Positions 7,583-16,660 of a stretch of DNA of 20,774 bases are shown here, one piece after another (position 1 is the first letter of the stretch; every line of letters begins with the position of its first letter). Location: the NCBI RefSeq assembly GCF_963678635.1, contig NW_026970676.1:1-20774 (forward strand), read 5' to 3'. This DNA comes from Symsagittifera roscoffensis (taxonomy: Eukaryota > Xenacoelomorpha > Acoela > Convolutidae). Position numbers and translations under genes: made by a program. The notes under the pieces are model-generated. The model made no database searches. It was not told the origin of the DNA and saw only the letters and a program-made list of their open reading frames with translations.

Positions 7583-7908
7583 TTCCAGAAATCTTGAATT
7601 GACATATCAAAATCAAACTACAGGAAAATTATCATTATTAAAATTTCAGATGAAAAAAAAACTATGAAAAAGATTTTTCGTGTATGATGGAAAAAACTGA
7701 ATGCTTTGTCTGCCCTTGAAGGCAATATAAAGTATAAATTACAATGGTGACAAAAAAAACTTTAAAATGTTTTCCTTGTTTTGTTTTTCGTTCATGTTTA
7801 ATTCTTTGATTTATTCCTCACATTCTTACAAGATGAATTTAGCGGCTCGTATCCTACTATTAATGCATCTTAGTTTAATTTTGAACTCATTTTTGTGAAA
7901 CCAATCAG
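7583..7908 (+). repeat. Extra partial copy of module D in A2
   Basis: Matches 5080-5405 of A1 over its full 326 bases. The second D copy in A2 has lost bases at the corresponding place (near 9095-9120), where this copy retains the A1-like acatatcaa. It therefore resembles A1's D more than A2's own. At its right edge the sequence jumps from ccaatcag directly into satellite. Confidence 0.75.
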
Positions 7909-8726
7909 GTTCTCAAAAGTTTTGAGTTTTTCTATGCAGCTCATTCAAGTTATTTTTTAACCAATTTAATTGGCATAAATAATTTTGAGAAACCTTTTCA
8001 AACTGCACCGAATTGCTTCCCAAAAACTTTTAATGTTTTTTTAACAAACTATTCAAATTATTTCAGAGACCAAAGCGTTCCACAAAAAATTTTGTGTGTT
8101 TTTCAGCAGGCTGTTTGAAAGAGTTTTTCTATAGGGCAAAGCGGGTTGCTAAAAATTATTTCATAGCGCAAATGTGCCTGTTACTTTTTTTCATAAGCAT
8201 AGATATTCAAATTTTAGTTGATTCGTAACATATTGTAAAAAAATTACAATAAGCAGGTTATGTCTAGCTTTGAAGTGAATCGATTTCATTTCACTTCATA
8301 GACAGAATCTGAAAGCTACTACAGCTAAAAAAACTTTACATCAGCAATTTTTTGGTTTTTTTTTTCTTAAATTTTTTTAGCAAGTTATTCTTTTAAACTT
8401 TGACTTTTTCCAAAAAATTTTCGTAGACCGAATCGATTTGCAAAAGTTACGTTTTTCTACGCCAGCTATTAGAGCTATGCAACTTATTTCAAGTTATTTC
8501 ATTAACCGAATCAAATCGCGAAAAATTTTAACATTTTCGAAGCAAGCTATTCAAGCTATGAAGCAAGCTATTCAAGCTAGTTATTTCGTGGACCAAATCG
8601 GTTCGCAAAAAGTTTAAAATACATTCCAAATTTTTTAAGGAAGCTAATCGGTTTGCAAAAAAAAAATAGTTCTCCTTCAATCTATTCAACATATCAGCAA
8701 TTTCAAGTTATTTCTTAGACTGAATC
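7909..8726 (+). repeat. Short ~86-bp satellite tract in A2
   Basis: Corresponds to about 3780-4710 of A1. It has lost one monomer near 8541-8580 and about 30 bp near 8007, the latter at a short ctg repeat. Confidence 0.8.
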
Positions 8727-9732
8727 ATAATATAAATATAATGTAGATCAATTATATTTTTATATTATCATTATAATGTATATATAAATGTAATTTAATT
8801 TTAATTTATCTTTGTATATATAGTAAAATTAAATGAAAACAGATTAGATAGTTTTTTTCATTGGAAAACGAGAGTTCAAAAATTGATCACATTACAATCA
8901 ACCGTTTGAGCAATTGATAATTTTGAATCAGGGACAAATGTATAATTTTTCCAAACCTAAAAACAATAATATTATAATTTGCTTAAGAGATACGATGGTA
9001 ATCACGAATAATTGATAAACCCGAGACACAAACTTCATGTCACAAAACCACAGAATTTTCAAATCGATACTAAAGCTTGGTTCCGGAAATCTTGAATTGA
9101 AAATCAAACTACAGGAAAAATATTATCATTATTAAAAACTCAGATGAAAAAAAAACTATAAAAAAGATTTTTCGTGTATCATGGAAAAAACTGAATGCTT
9201 CGTCTGCCCTTGAAGGCAATATAAAGTATAAATTACAATAGTGACAAAAAAATTTAAAAATGTTTTCTTTGTTTTGTTTTTCGTTCATGTTTGATTCTTT
9301 GATTTATTCCTCACATTCTTAAAAGATGAATTTAGCGGCTCGTATCCTACTATTAATGCATCTTAGTTTAATGTTGAACTCATTTTTGTGAAACCAATCA
9401 GTAAAACATAAAAAGAAAACAAGCCAACATTTTAACTAAATTTTTATCCCGTAAATAACTAATTCAAAAATTCTGGCTCGATATTCAACTTCTAACCTAA
9501 ATATTTTCTAATGAAGTTTTTATTTCTCATCTAATTTTGGACGAGAAGTTAGCTAATCATACACTACTTTTAGGTTAAAAACTACTCCTACTAGCGTTCC
9601 GTCCCAATTTCACACTAGTAGATCAAGCAACGTGCTAACCACTAGAATAGATAAACTGTTAAAAAGTGATAGTTAAAGCAAAAGTCAATTTTCATTGTTT
9701 TACTAAGACAGTTGTGTATATTTACAGCCTGT
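8727..9732 (+). other. Complete module D of A2, non-coding
   Basis: Collinear with 4711-5736 of A1. It contains the AT-only tract, the small inverted repeat (about 8833-8861) and the tRNA-like segment on the minus strand (A box 9649-9639, B box 9605-9595). No open frame of interest was seen. Confidence 0.65.
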
Positions 9733-9767
9733 CCCGCACCGGAGTTCCATGAATAGTAATCGATTAT
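9733..9767 (-). repeat. Right terminal inverted repeat of A2
   Basis: Reverse complement of 7513-7547 with two mismatches. The GC-rich core is intact. Confidence 0.9.
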
Positions 9768-10632
9768 ATTGAATTTTCGTGGTCTGTCTCAATAAACTTC
9801 GATAATTATCGATTATAATCAATTAAAAATGGATTATAATGAAACTATTTTTCGAATCAATAGAATCCCAATATAATCGATTATAATCAATTATTTTTGA
9901 AAGAAAAGGAAACTTGTTTTTGAGGCAAAAAAATCCATTTTTAATCAATTATAATCGACTTTAATTGCAATTTTTTTTTAATTTTCAGAAAAACTGTTAC
10001 CAATGTCAGTTGCTTGATTTGGAATAAATTAAGTTTTCTTCAAAAGATTTTCATAAATTTGTTTGACAATTTTTTTTCTTCAAACTTTTTTTTTGGAACT
10101 GTGCGACCTCAAATTGACTTATTAAAAACGGAGTTAGCTTCAAACATGACAAAATATGGCTAATCTTTCCTAATTTTATATTATTTTACCCTGGAACCGG
10201 GGACCGATCTTTTTACATATTCTAGAAGGACCCTGGCACGCTAATTCATGATTATGACTGACTCCTTTTATAGATAAACCAGAAATTATTACTTGAATTT
10301 TATGGTCGGGGCTGGCAGCTATTATGGTAATTGGTTTTCCCAAACAAAGAAGACTTGTTAAATTGATAGGATTTGAATTCTATTTACTGGGGGGATTGAA
10401 ATCTGCATCCTGTAAAACTTTTTAAAAGTCTTTTTTGTTTGTTAAAACCATATACCATTTTTGCTGCCCATCCCGACCGAGATGTTTTCAGTTGATATCA
10501 AACCGCAAAGAGGATTTTTCTGAAATTTCCGCGATGTGAGAAAATTTTTGGAACCAAGGTTTCCGCTAGATTCCTGGGTTTCAATGTTTTTTTGAATAAT
10601 TGTGAAAATTTTGAATTCATCCTTGATTGGTT

Positions 10633-10782
10633 TTGCGTCTATATGTGTCTGTATGTGCGCCCCTACATGTGTCTGTCTGTTTGCCCATATGTGTGTCCGT
10701 ACATGTGCCCCAACGTGTGTCTGTTTGTGTGACCCTATGTGTGCCCTTATGTGTGTCTGTATGTGTGCCCTTATGTGTCTGT
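10633..10782 (+). repeat. 24-bp minisatellite of B2
   Basis: About six copies of the gtgtgtctgtatgtgtgccc-type motif. A minus-strand frame of 132 codons (10442-10840) runs through it with the octapeptide period HIGAHIQT-like. Confidence 0.85.
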
Positions 10783-10857
10783 TTTTCCTTTTTCCCTGGT
10801 TGTTTATATGATTCGCAGATTGGACCAGAACTGCCCTCACTGGTTTTCTTGCACTAT

Positions 10858-11007
10858 ATCCGCTGAGGTCACTGGTTCTTCTACCCGATGTCTGCTGAGG
10901 TCACTGGTTCTCCTACCCGATGCCCGCTGAGGTTACTGGTTCTCCTACCCGATGATCGCTGAGGTCACTGGTTCTCCTACCCGATGCCCGCTGAGGTCAC
11001 TGGTTCT
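10858..11007 (+). repeat. 32-bp tandem array of B2: 4 full copies plus partial
   Basis: Copies start at 10858, 10890, 10922 and 10954, with the partial copy at 10986. Diagnostic variants: copy 1 begins atcc and has ttcttctaccc, copy 2 begins gtct, copy 3 has ggttactgg, copy 4 begins gatc. B3 has the same order except for copy 4. Confidence 0.95.
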
Positions 11008-12220
11008 GGAGACATATGGGAGAATATGAAGATGAACAAATGGGAGAACAGGAAGATGAACACATTTAACATATTATTTTCATTCATATGTATTAAATGT
11101 ATGCTGAATCTATGTCTTAAATTATTCTTTGCTTTAACTGCATGTTTTTAAGAAACCTTAGTAATTTTACTTTTTTAAACTTGTTTTTTCTTCCAGACAT
11201 AGAACTAAAACAAATAGCCTAATTAACGAAACAAAATGGATTTTAATGGATTTTCTTGACAAATAATCGGTTACATTGGAGAAAAAATTGGATTATAATG
11301 GATTATAATGGACTTATGTTTTTCAAAAAAATCAATTTTAATGACCACATAATCGATTACGTGGTCTAAATTTGCCACAATAATGGAATATAATGGATTA
11401 CAATGGATTATAATGAAACTATTTTTCGACTCAATAAAATCCCAAAATAATCGATTATAATCGATTATTTTTGAAAGAAAAGGAAACTTGTTTTTGTGGC
11501 AAAATAATCCATTTTTAATCAATTATAATCGACTGTAATTGCAATTTTTTTTTTAATTTTCAGAAAAATTGTTACCAATGTCAGTTGCTTGATTTGGAAT
11601 AAATTAAGTTCTCTTCAAAGATTTTCATAAGTTTGTTTGACAATTTTTTTTCTTCAATTTTCGAAAAAAAAAATTTTTTGAAACTGTGCGACCTCAAATT
11701 GACTTATAAAAAACGGAGTTAGCTTCAAACATGACAAAATATGAGTAATTTTTCGTAATTTTGTATTATTTTACCCTGGAACTGGGGACCGATCTTTTTA
11801 CATATTCTAGAAGGACCCTGGAACGTTAATTCTTGATTATGACTGACCCCTTCTATAGATAACCCAGAAATTATTACTTGAATTTTATGGTTGGGGCTGG
11901 CAGCTATTATGGTAATTGGTTTTCCCAAACAAAGAAGACTTGTTAAATTGATAAGATTTGAATTCTACTTTACTGGGGGATTGAATTCTGCATCCTGTAA
12001 AACTTTTTAAAAACCATTTTTGTTTGTTAAAACCATTTACCATTTTTTCTGCCCATCCCGACCGAGATGTTTTCAGTTGATATCAAACCGCAAAGAGGAT
12101 TTTTCTGAAATTTGCGCGACGTGAGAAAATTTTTGGAACCAAAGTTTCCGCTAGATTCCTGGGTTTCAATGTTTTTTTGATTATTTGTGAAAATTTTGAA
12201 TTCATCCTTGATTGGTTTTG

Positions 12221-12391
12221 CGTCTATGTGTGTCTGTAGGTGCGCCCCTCCGTGTGCCTGTATGTAAGCCCCTATGTGTGTCCGTACATGTGCCCCAACG
12301 TGTGTCTGTTTGTGTGACCCTATGTGTGCCCTTATGTGTGTCTGTATGTGTGCCCTTATGTGTGTTTGTTTGTGTGCCCCTATGTGTCTGT
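12221..12391 (+). repeat. 24-bp minisatellite of B3
   Basis: About seven copies. Variants such as tgtaagcccc and tgtccgtac distinguish it from the B4 and B5 minisatellites. Confidence 0.85.
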
Positions 12392-12466
12392 TTTTCCTTT
12401 TTCCCTGGTTGTTTATATGATTCGCAGATTGGACCAGAACAGCCCTCACTGGTTTTCTTGCACTAT

Positions 12467-12616
12467 ATCCGCTGAGGTCACTGGTTCTTCTACCCGATGT
12501 CTGCTGAGGTCACTGGTTCTCCTACCCGATGCCCGCTGAGGTTACTGGTTCTCCTACCCGATGCCCGCTGAGGTCACTGGTTCTCCTACCCGATGCCCGC
12601 TGAGGTCACTGGTTCT
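12467..12616 (+). repeat. 32-bp tandem array of B3: 4 full copies plus partial
   Basis: Copies start at 12467, 12499, 12531 and 12563, with the partial copy at 12595. Variant order: ttcttctaccc in copy 1, gtctgctgag start in copy 2, ggttactgg in copy 3, standard copy 4. The same order is found in copies 6-9 of B4. Confidence 0.95.
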
Positions 12617-13833
12617 GGAGACATATGGGAGAATATGAAGATGAACAAATGGGAGAACAGGAAGATGAACACATTTAACATATTATTTTCATTCATATGT
12701 ATTAAATGTATGCTGAATCTATGTCTTAAATTATTCTTTGCTTTAACTGCATGTTTTTAAGAAACCTTAGTAATTTTACTTTTTTAAACTTGCTTTGTTC
12801 TTCCAGACATAGAACTAAAACAAGTAGCCTAATTAACGAAACAAACTGGATTTTAATGGATTTTCTTGACAAAATAATCGGTTACATTGGAGAAAAAATT
12901 GGATTATAATGGATTATAATGGACTTATGTTTTTCAAAAAAATCAATTTTAATGACCACATAATCGATTAAGTGGTCTAAATTTGCCACAATAATGGAAT
13001 ATAATGGATTACAATGGATTATAATGAAACTATTTTTCGACTCAATAAAATCCAAAAATAATCGATTATAATCGATTATTTTTGAACGAAAAGGAAACTT
13101 GTTTTTGTGGCAAAATAATCCATTTTTAATCAATTATAATCGACTGTAATTGCAATTTTTTTTTAATTTTCAGAAAAATTGTTACCAATGTCAGTTGCTT
13201 GATTTGGAATAAATTAAGTTCTCTTCAAAAGATTTTCATAAGTTTGTTTGACAATTTTTTTTCTTCAATTTTTGAAAAAAAAATTTTTTTTGAAACTGTG
13301 CGACCTCAAATTGACTTATAAAAAACGGAGTTAGCTTCAAACATGACAAAATATGAGTAATTTTTCGTAATTTTGTATTATTTTACCCTGGAACTGGGGA
13401 TCGATCTTTTTACATATTCTAGAAGGACCCTGGAACGTTAATTCTTGATTATGACTGACCCCTTCTATATATAACCCAGAAGTTATTACTTGAATTTTAT
13501 GGTTGGGGCTGGCAGCTATTATGGTAATTGGTTTTCCCAAACAAAGAAGACTTGTTAAATTGATAAGATTTGAATTCTACTTTACTGGGGGATTGAATTC
13601 TGCATCCTGTTAAAAACTTTTTAAAAACCATTTTTGTTTGTTAAAACCATTTACCATTTTTTCTGCCCATCCCGACCGAGATGTTTTCAGTTGATATCAA
13701 ACCGCAAAGAGGATTTATCTGAAATTTCCGCGACGTGAGAAAATTTTTGGAACCAAAGTTTCCGCTAGATTCCTGGGTTTCAATGTTTTTTTGATTATTT
13801 GTGAAAATTTTGAATTCATCCTTGATTGGTTTT

Positions 13834-14007
13834 GCGTCTATGTGTGTCTGTATGTGCGCCCCTCCGTGTGTCTGTATGTGTGCCCCTATGTGTGTCTGAA
13901 CATGTGCCCCTACGTGTGTCTGTTTGTGTGACCCTATGTGTGCCCTTATGTGTGTCTGTATGTGTGCCCTTATGTTTGTCTGTTTGTGTGCCCCTATGTG
14001 TATGTTT
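13834..14007 (+). repeat. 24-bp minisatellite of B4
   Basis: About seven copies. The first copy keeps the B3 variant gcgcccctccg, whereas later copies match B5. One exchange point therefore lies inside or next to this tract. Confidence 0.85.
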
Positions 14008-14080
14008 TTCCTTTTCCCCTGGTTGTTTATATCATTCGCAGATTGGACCAGAACTGCCCTCACTGGTTTTCTTTCCTTAT

Positions 14081-14390
14081 GCACGCTGAGGTCACTGGTT
14101 CTCCTACCCGATGCCCGCTGAGGTCACTGGTTCTCCTACCCGATGCCCGCTGAGGTCACTGGTTCTCCTACCCGATGCCCGCTGAGGTCACTGGTTCTCC
14201 TACCCGATGCCCGCTGAGGTCACTGGTTCTTCTACCCGATGCCCGCTGAGGTCACTGGTTCTTCTACCCGATGTCTGCTGAGGTCACTGGTTCTCCTACC
14301 CGATGCCCGCTGAGGTTACTGGTTCTCCTACCCGATGCCCGCTGAGGTCACTGGTTCTCCTACCCGATGCCCGCTGAGGTCACTGGTTCT
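14081..14390 (+). repeat. 32-bp tandem array of B4: 9 full copies plus partial
   Basis: Copies start every 32 bases from 14081 to 14337, with the partial copy at 14369. Copies 1-5 match B5 copies 1-5, starting gcacgctgag and with ttcttc in copy 5. Copies 6-9 match B3 copies 1-4 (ttcttc, then gtctgctgag, then ggttactgg, then standard); only the first bases of copy 6 differ from B3 copy 1. The longest of the five arrays, its length is explained by joining a five-copy piece to a four-copy piece. Confidence 0.95.
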
Positions 14391-15608
14391 GGAGACATAT
14401 GGGAGAATATGAAGATGAACAAATGGGAGAACAGGAAGATGAACACATTTAACATGTTATTTTCATTCATATGTATTAAATGTATGCTGATTCTATGTCT
14501 TAAATTTTTCTTTGCTTTAACTGCATGTTTTTAGGAAACCTTAGTAATTTTACTTTTTTAAATTTGCTTTTTTCTTCCAGACATAGAACTAAAAATAGAA
14601 TAGCCTAATTAACGAAACAAAATGGATTTTAATGGATTTTTTTGACAAAATAATCGGTTACATTGGAGAAAAAATTGGATTATAATGGATTATAATGGAC
14701 TTATGTTTTTCAAAAAAATCGATTTTAATGACCACATAATCGATTACGTGGTCTAAATTTGCCACAATAATGGAATATAATGGATTACAATGGATTATAA
14801 TGAAACTATTTTTCGAATCAATAAAATCCCAAAATAATCGATTATAATCGATTATTTTTGAAAGAAAAGGAAACTTGTTTTTGAGGCAAATTAATCCATT
14901 TTTAATCAGTTATAATCGACTGTAATTGCGATTTTTTTTTTAATTTTCAGAAAAACTGTTACCAATGTCAGTTGCTTGATTTGGAATAAATTAAGTTCTC
15001 TTCAAAAGATTTTCATAAGTTTGTTTGACAATTTTTTTTCTTCAAATTTTGAAAAAAAATTTTTTTTTGAAACTGTGCGACCTCAAATTGACTTATAAAA
15101 AACGGAGTTAGCTTCAAACATGACAAAATATGAGTAATTTTTGGTAATTTTGTATTATTTTACCCTGGAACTGGGGACCGATCTTTTTACATATTCTAGA
15201 AGGACCCTGGAACGTTAATTCTTGATTATGACTGACCCCTTTTATAGATAACCCAGAAATTATTACTTGAATTTTATGGTCGGGGCTGGCAGCTATTATG
15301 GTAATTGGTTTTCCCAAACAAAGAAGACTTGTTAAATTGATAAGATTTGAATTCTACTTTACTGGGGGATTGAATTCTGCATCCTGTAAAATTTTTTAAA
15401 AGTCTTTTTTGTTTGTTAAAACCATTTACCATTTTTTCTGCCCATCCCGACCGAGATGTTTTCAGTTGATTTCAAACCGCAAAGAGGATTTTTCTGAAAT
15501 TTCCGCGACGTGAGAAAATTTTTGGAACCAAAGTTTCCGCTAGTTTCCTGGGTTTCAATGTTTTTTTGATTGTTTGTGAAAATTTTGAATTCATCCTTGA
15601 TTGGTTTT

Positions 15609-15780
15609 GCGTCTATGTGTGTCTGTATGTGCGCCCCTACGTGTGTCTGTATGTGTGCCCCTATGTGTGTCTGTACATGTGCCCCTACGTGTGTCTGTTT
15701 GTGTGACCCTATGTGTGCCCTTATGTGTGTCTGTATGTGTGCCCTTATGTTTGTCTGTTTGTGTGCCCCTATGTGTATGT
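15609..15780 (+). repeat. 24-bp minisatellite of B5
   Basis: About seven copies, with fewer unique substitutions than in B3. Open frames run through it on both strands because of the eight-codon period. Confidence 0.85.
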
Positions 15781-15855
15781 TTTTCCTTTTCCCCTGGTTG
15801 TTTATATCATTCGCAGATTGGACCAGAACTGCCCTCACTGGTTTTCTTTCCTTAT

Positions 15856-16101
15856 GCACGCTGAGGTCACTGGTTCTCCTACCCGATGCCCGCTGAGGTC
15901 ACTGGTTCTCCTACCCGATGCCCGCTGAGGTCACTGGTTCTCCTACCCGATGCCCGCTGAGGTCACTGGTTCTCCTACCCGATGCCCGCTGAGGTCACTG
16001 GTTCTTCTACCCGATGCCCGCTGAGATCACTGGTTCTCCTACCCGATGCCCGCTGAGGTCACTGGTTCTCCTACCCGATACCCGCTGAGGTCACTGGTTC
16101 T
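15856..16101 (+). repeat. 32-bp tandem array of B5: 7 full copies plus partial
   Basis: Copies start every 32 bases from 15856 to 16048, with the partial copy at 16080. Copy 1 begins gcacgctgag, copy 5 has ttcttctaccc, and copy 6 has gctgagatcac. Confidence 0.95.
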
Positions 16102-16540
16102 GGAGACATATGGGAGAATATGAAGATGAACAAATGGGAAAACATGAAGATGAACACATTTAACATGTTATTTTCATTCATATGTATTAAATGTATGCTG
16201 ATTCTATGTCTTAAATTTTTCTTTGCTTTAACTGCATGTTTTTAGGAAACCTTAGTAATTTTACTTTTTTAAATTTGCTTTTTTCTTCCAGAAATAGAAC
16301 TAAAAATAGAATAGCCTAATTAACGAAATAAAATGGATTTTAATGGATTTTCTTGACAAAATAATCGGTTATATTGGAGAAAAAATTGGATTATAATGGA
16401 TTATAATGGACTTATGTTTTTCAAAAAAATCGATTTTAATGACCACATAATAGATTACGTGGTCTAAATTTGCCACAATAATAGATTATATTGGATTACA
16501 ATGGATTATAGTGACAAAATTTTAGACAACGTTTTCCATT

Positions 16541-16575
16541 ATAATCGATTATTATCCATGGAACTCCGGTGCGGG
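16541..16575 (+). repeat. Left terminal inverted repeat of A3
   Basis: Same 35-bp sequence as 149-183. Its right partner is outside the window. Confidence 0.9.
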
Positions 16576-16660
16576 GTACAATCAACGTTTATCACGTTTC
16601 TGCAGAGTGTTGCACTGATTTAGGTTTATTCTTCAAGAAAGTGTTTATTTCGATCAGGAA

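Larger units (their letters stand above)
7486..9842 (+). mobile_element. Element A2: internally deleted and rearranged A element (2.36 kb)
   Basis: It has both inverted termini (7513-7547 and 9733-9767, 33 of 35 positions complementary) and both flanking 15-mers (7471-7485 and 9828-9842). Inside, the order is: left end to 7574, a filler of about 9 bases, a copy of the middle of module D (7583-7908), a short stretch of satellite (7909-8726) matching about 3780-4710 of A1, and a complete module D (8727-9732). Most of the satellite, about 3.5 kb, is therefore missing, and part of D is present twice. There is no coding potential. Confidence 0.7.
9843..11416 (+). repeat. B2: first B unit of the head-to-tail array (1.57 kb)
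   Basis: Same layout as B1. It has a 24-bp minisatellite at about 10633-10782, one copy shorter than the others, and a 32-bp array at 10858-11007. It then joins B3 directly through a single aatggattataatga (11402-11416). The 67-codon minus-strand frame found in the other units is interrupted here by TAA where the others have CAA. That argues against a conserved protein. Confidence 0.85.
11417..13027 (+). repeat. B3: B unit (1.61 kb)
   Basis: Head to tail with B2 and B4. It has a minisatellite at about 12221-12391, a 32-bp array at 12467-12616, and a 28-bp perfect palindrome at 11444-11471. It shares most array variants with B2, so the two look like recent duplicates. The minus-strand open frames at 11725-11928 and 12027-12449 are repeat-derived. 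Confidence 0.85.
13028..14803 (+). repeat. B4: B unit (1.78 kb), mosaic of B3-like and B5-like segments
   Basis: The 5' part (to about 13860) carries B3 variants, such as the cgactcaataaaat type, tttgtggcaaaataatcc and taaaaaccattttt. The minisatellite and the first five 32-bp copies match B5. Copies 6-9 and the gggagaacagg motif match B3. From about 14450 the sequence is B5-like again (aacatgttatttt, gctgattctatg, tttttaggaaacc). This is the pattern left by unequal exchange plus gene conversion. There is no gene. Confidence 0.85.
14804..16514 (+). repeat. B5: last B unit, adjoining A3 (1.71 kb)
   Basis: Same layout, with a minisatellite at about 15609-15780, a 32-bp array at 15856-16101, and a 28-bp palindrome at 14831-14858. 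It ends with a variant 15-mer (16500-16514, one substitution) and passes into A3. Its terminal variants resemble B1. The minus-strand frames at 15114-15317 and 15416-15859 are repeat-derived. Confidence 0.85.

Noticed and set aside
9843-16514. B units as long terminal repeats of a retrotransposon
   Set aside because: They are four directly abutting copies without internal gag/pol sequence, primer-binding site or polypurine tract. Tandem array is the simpler reading.
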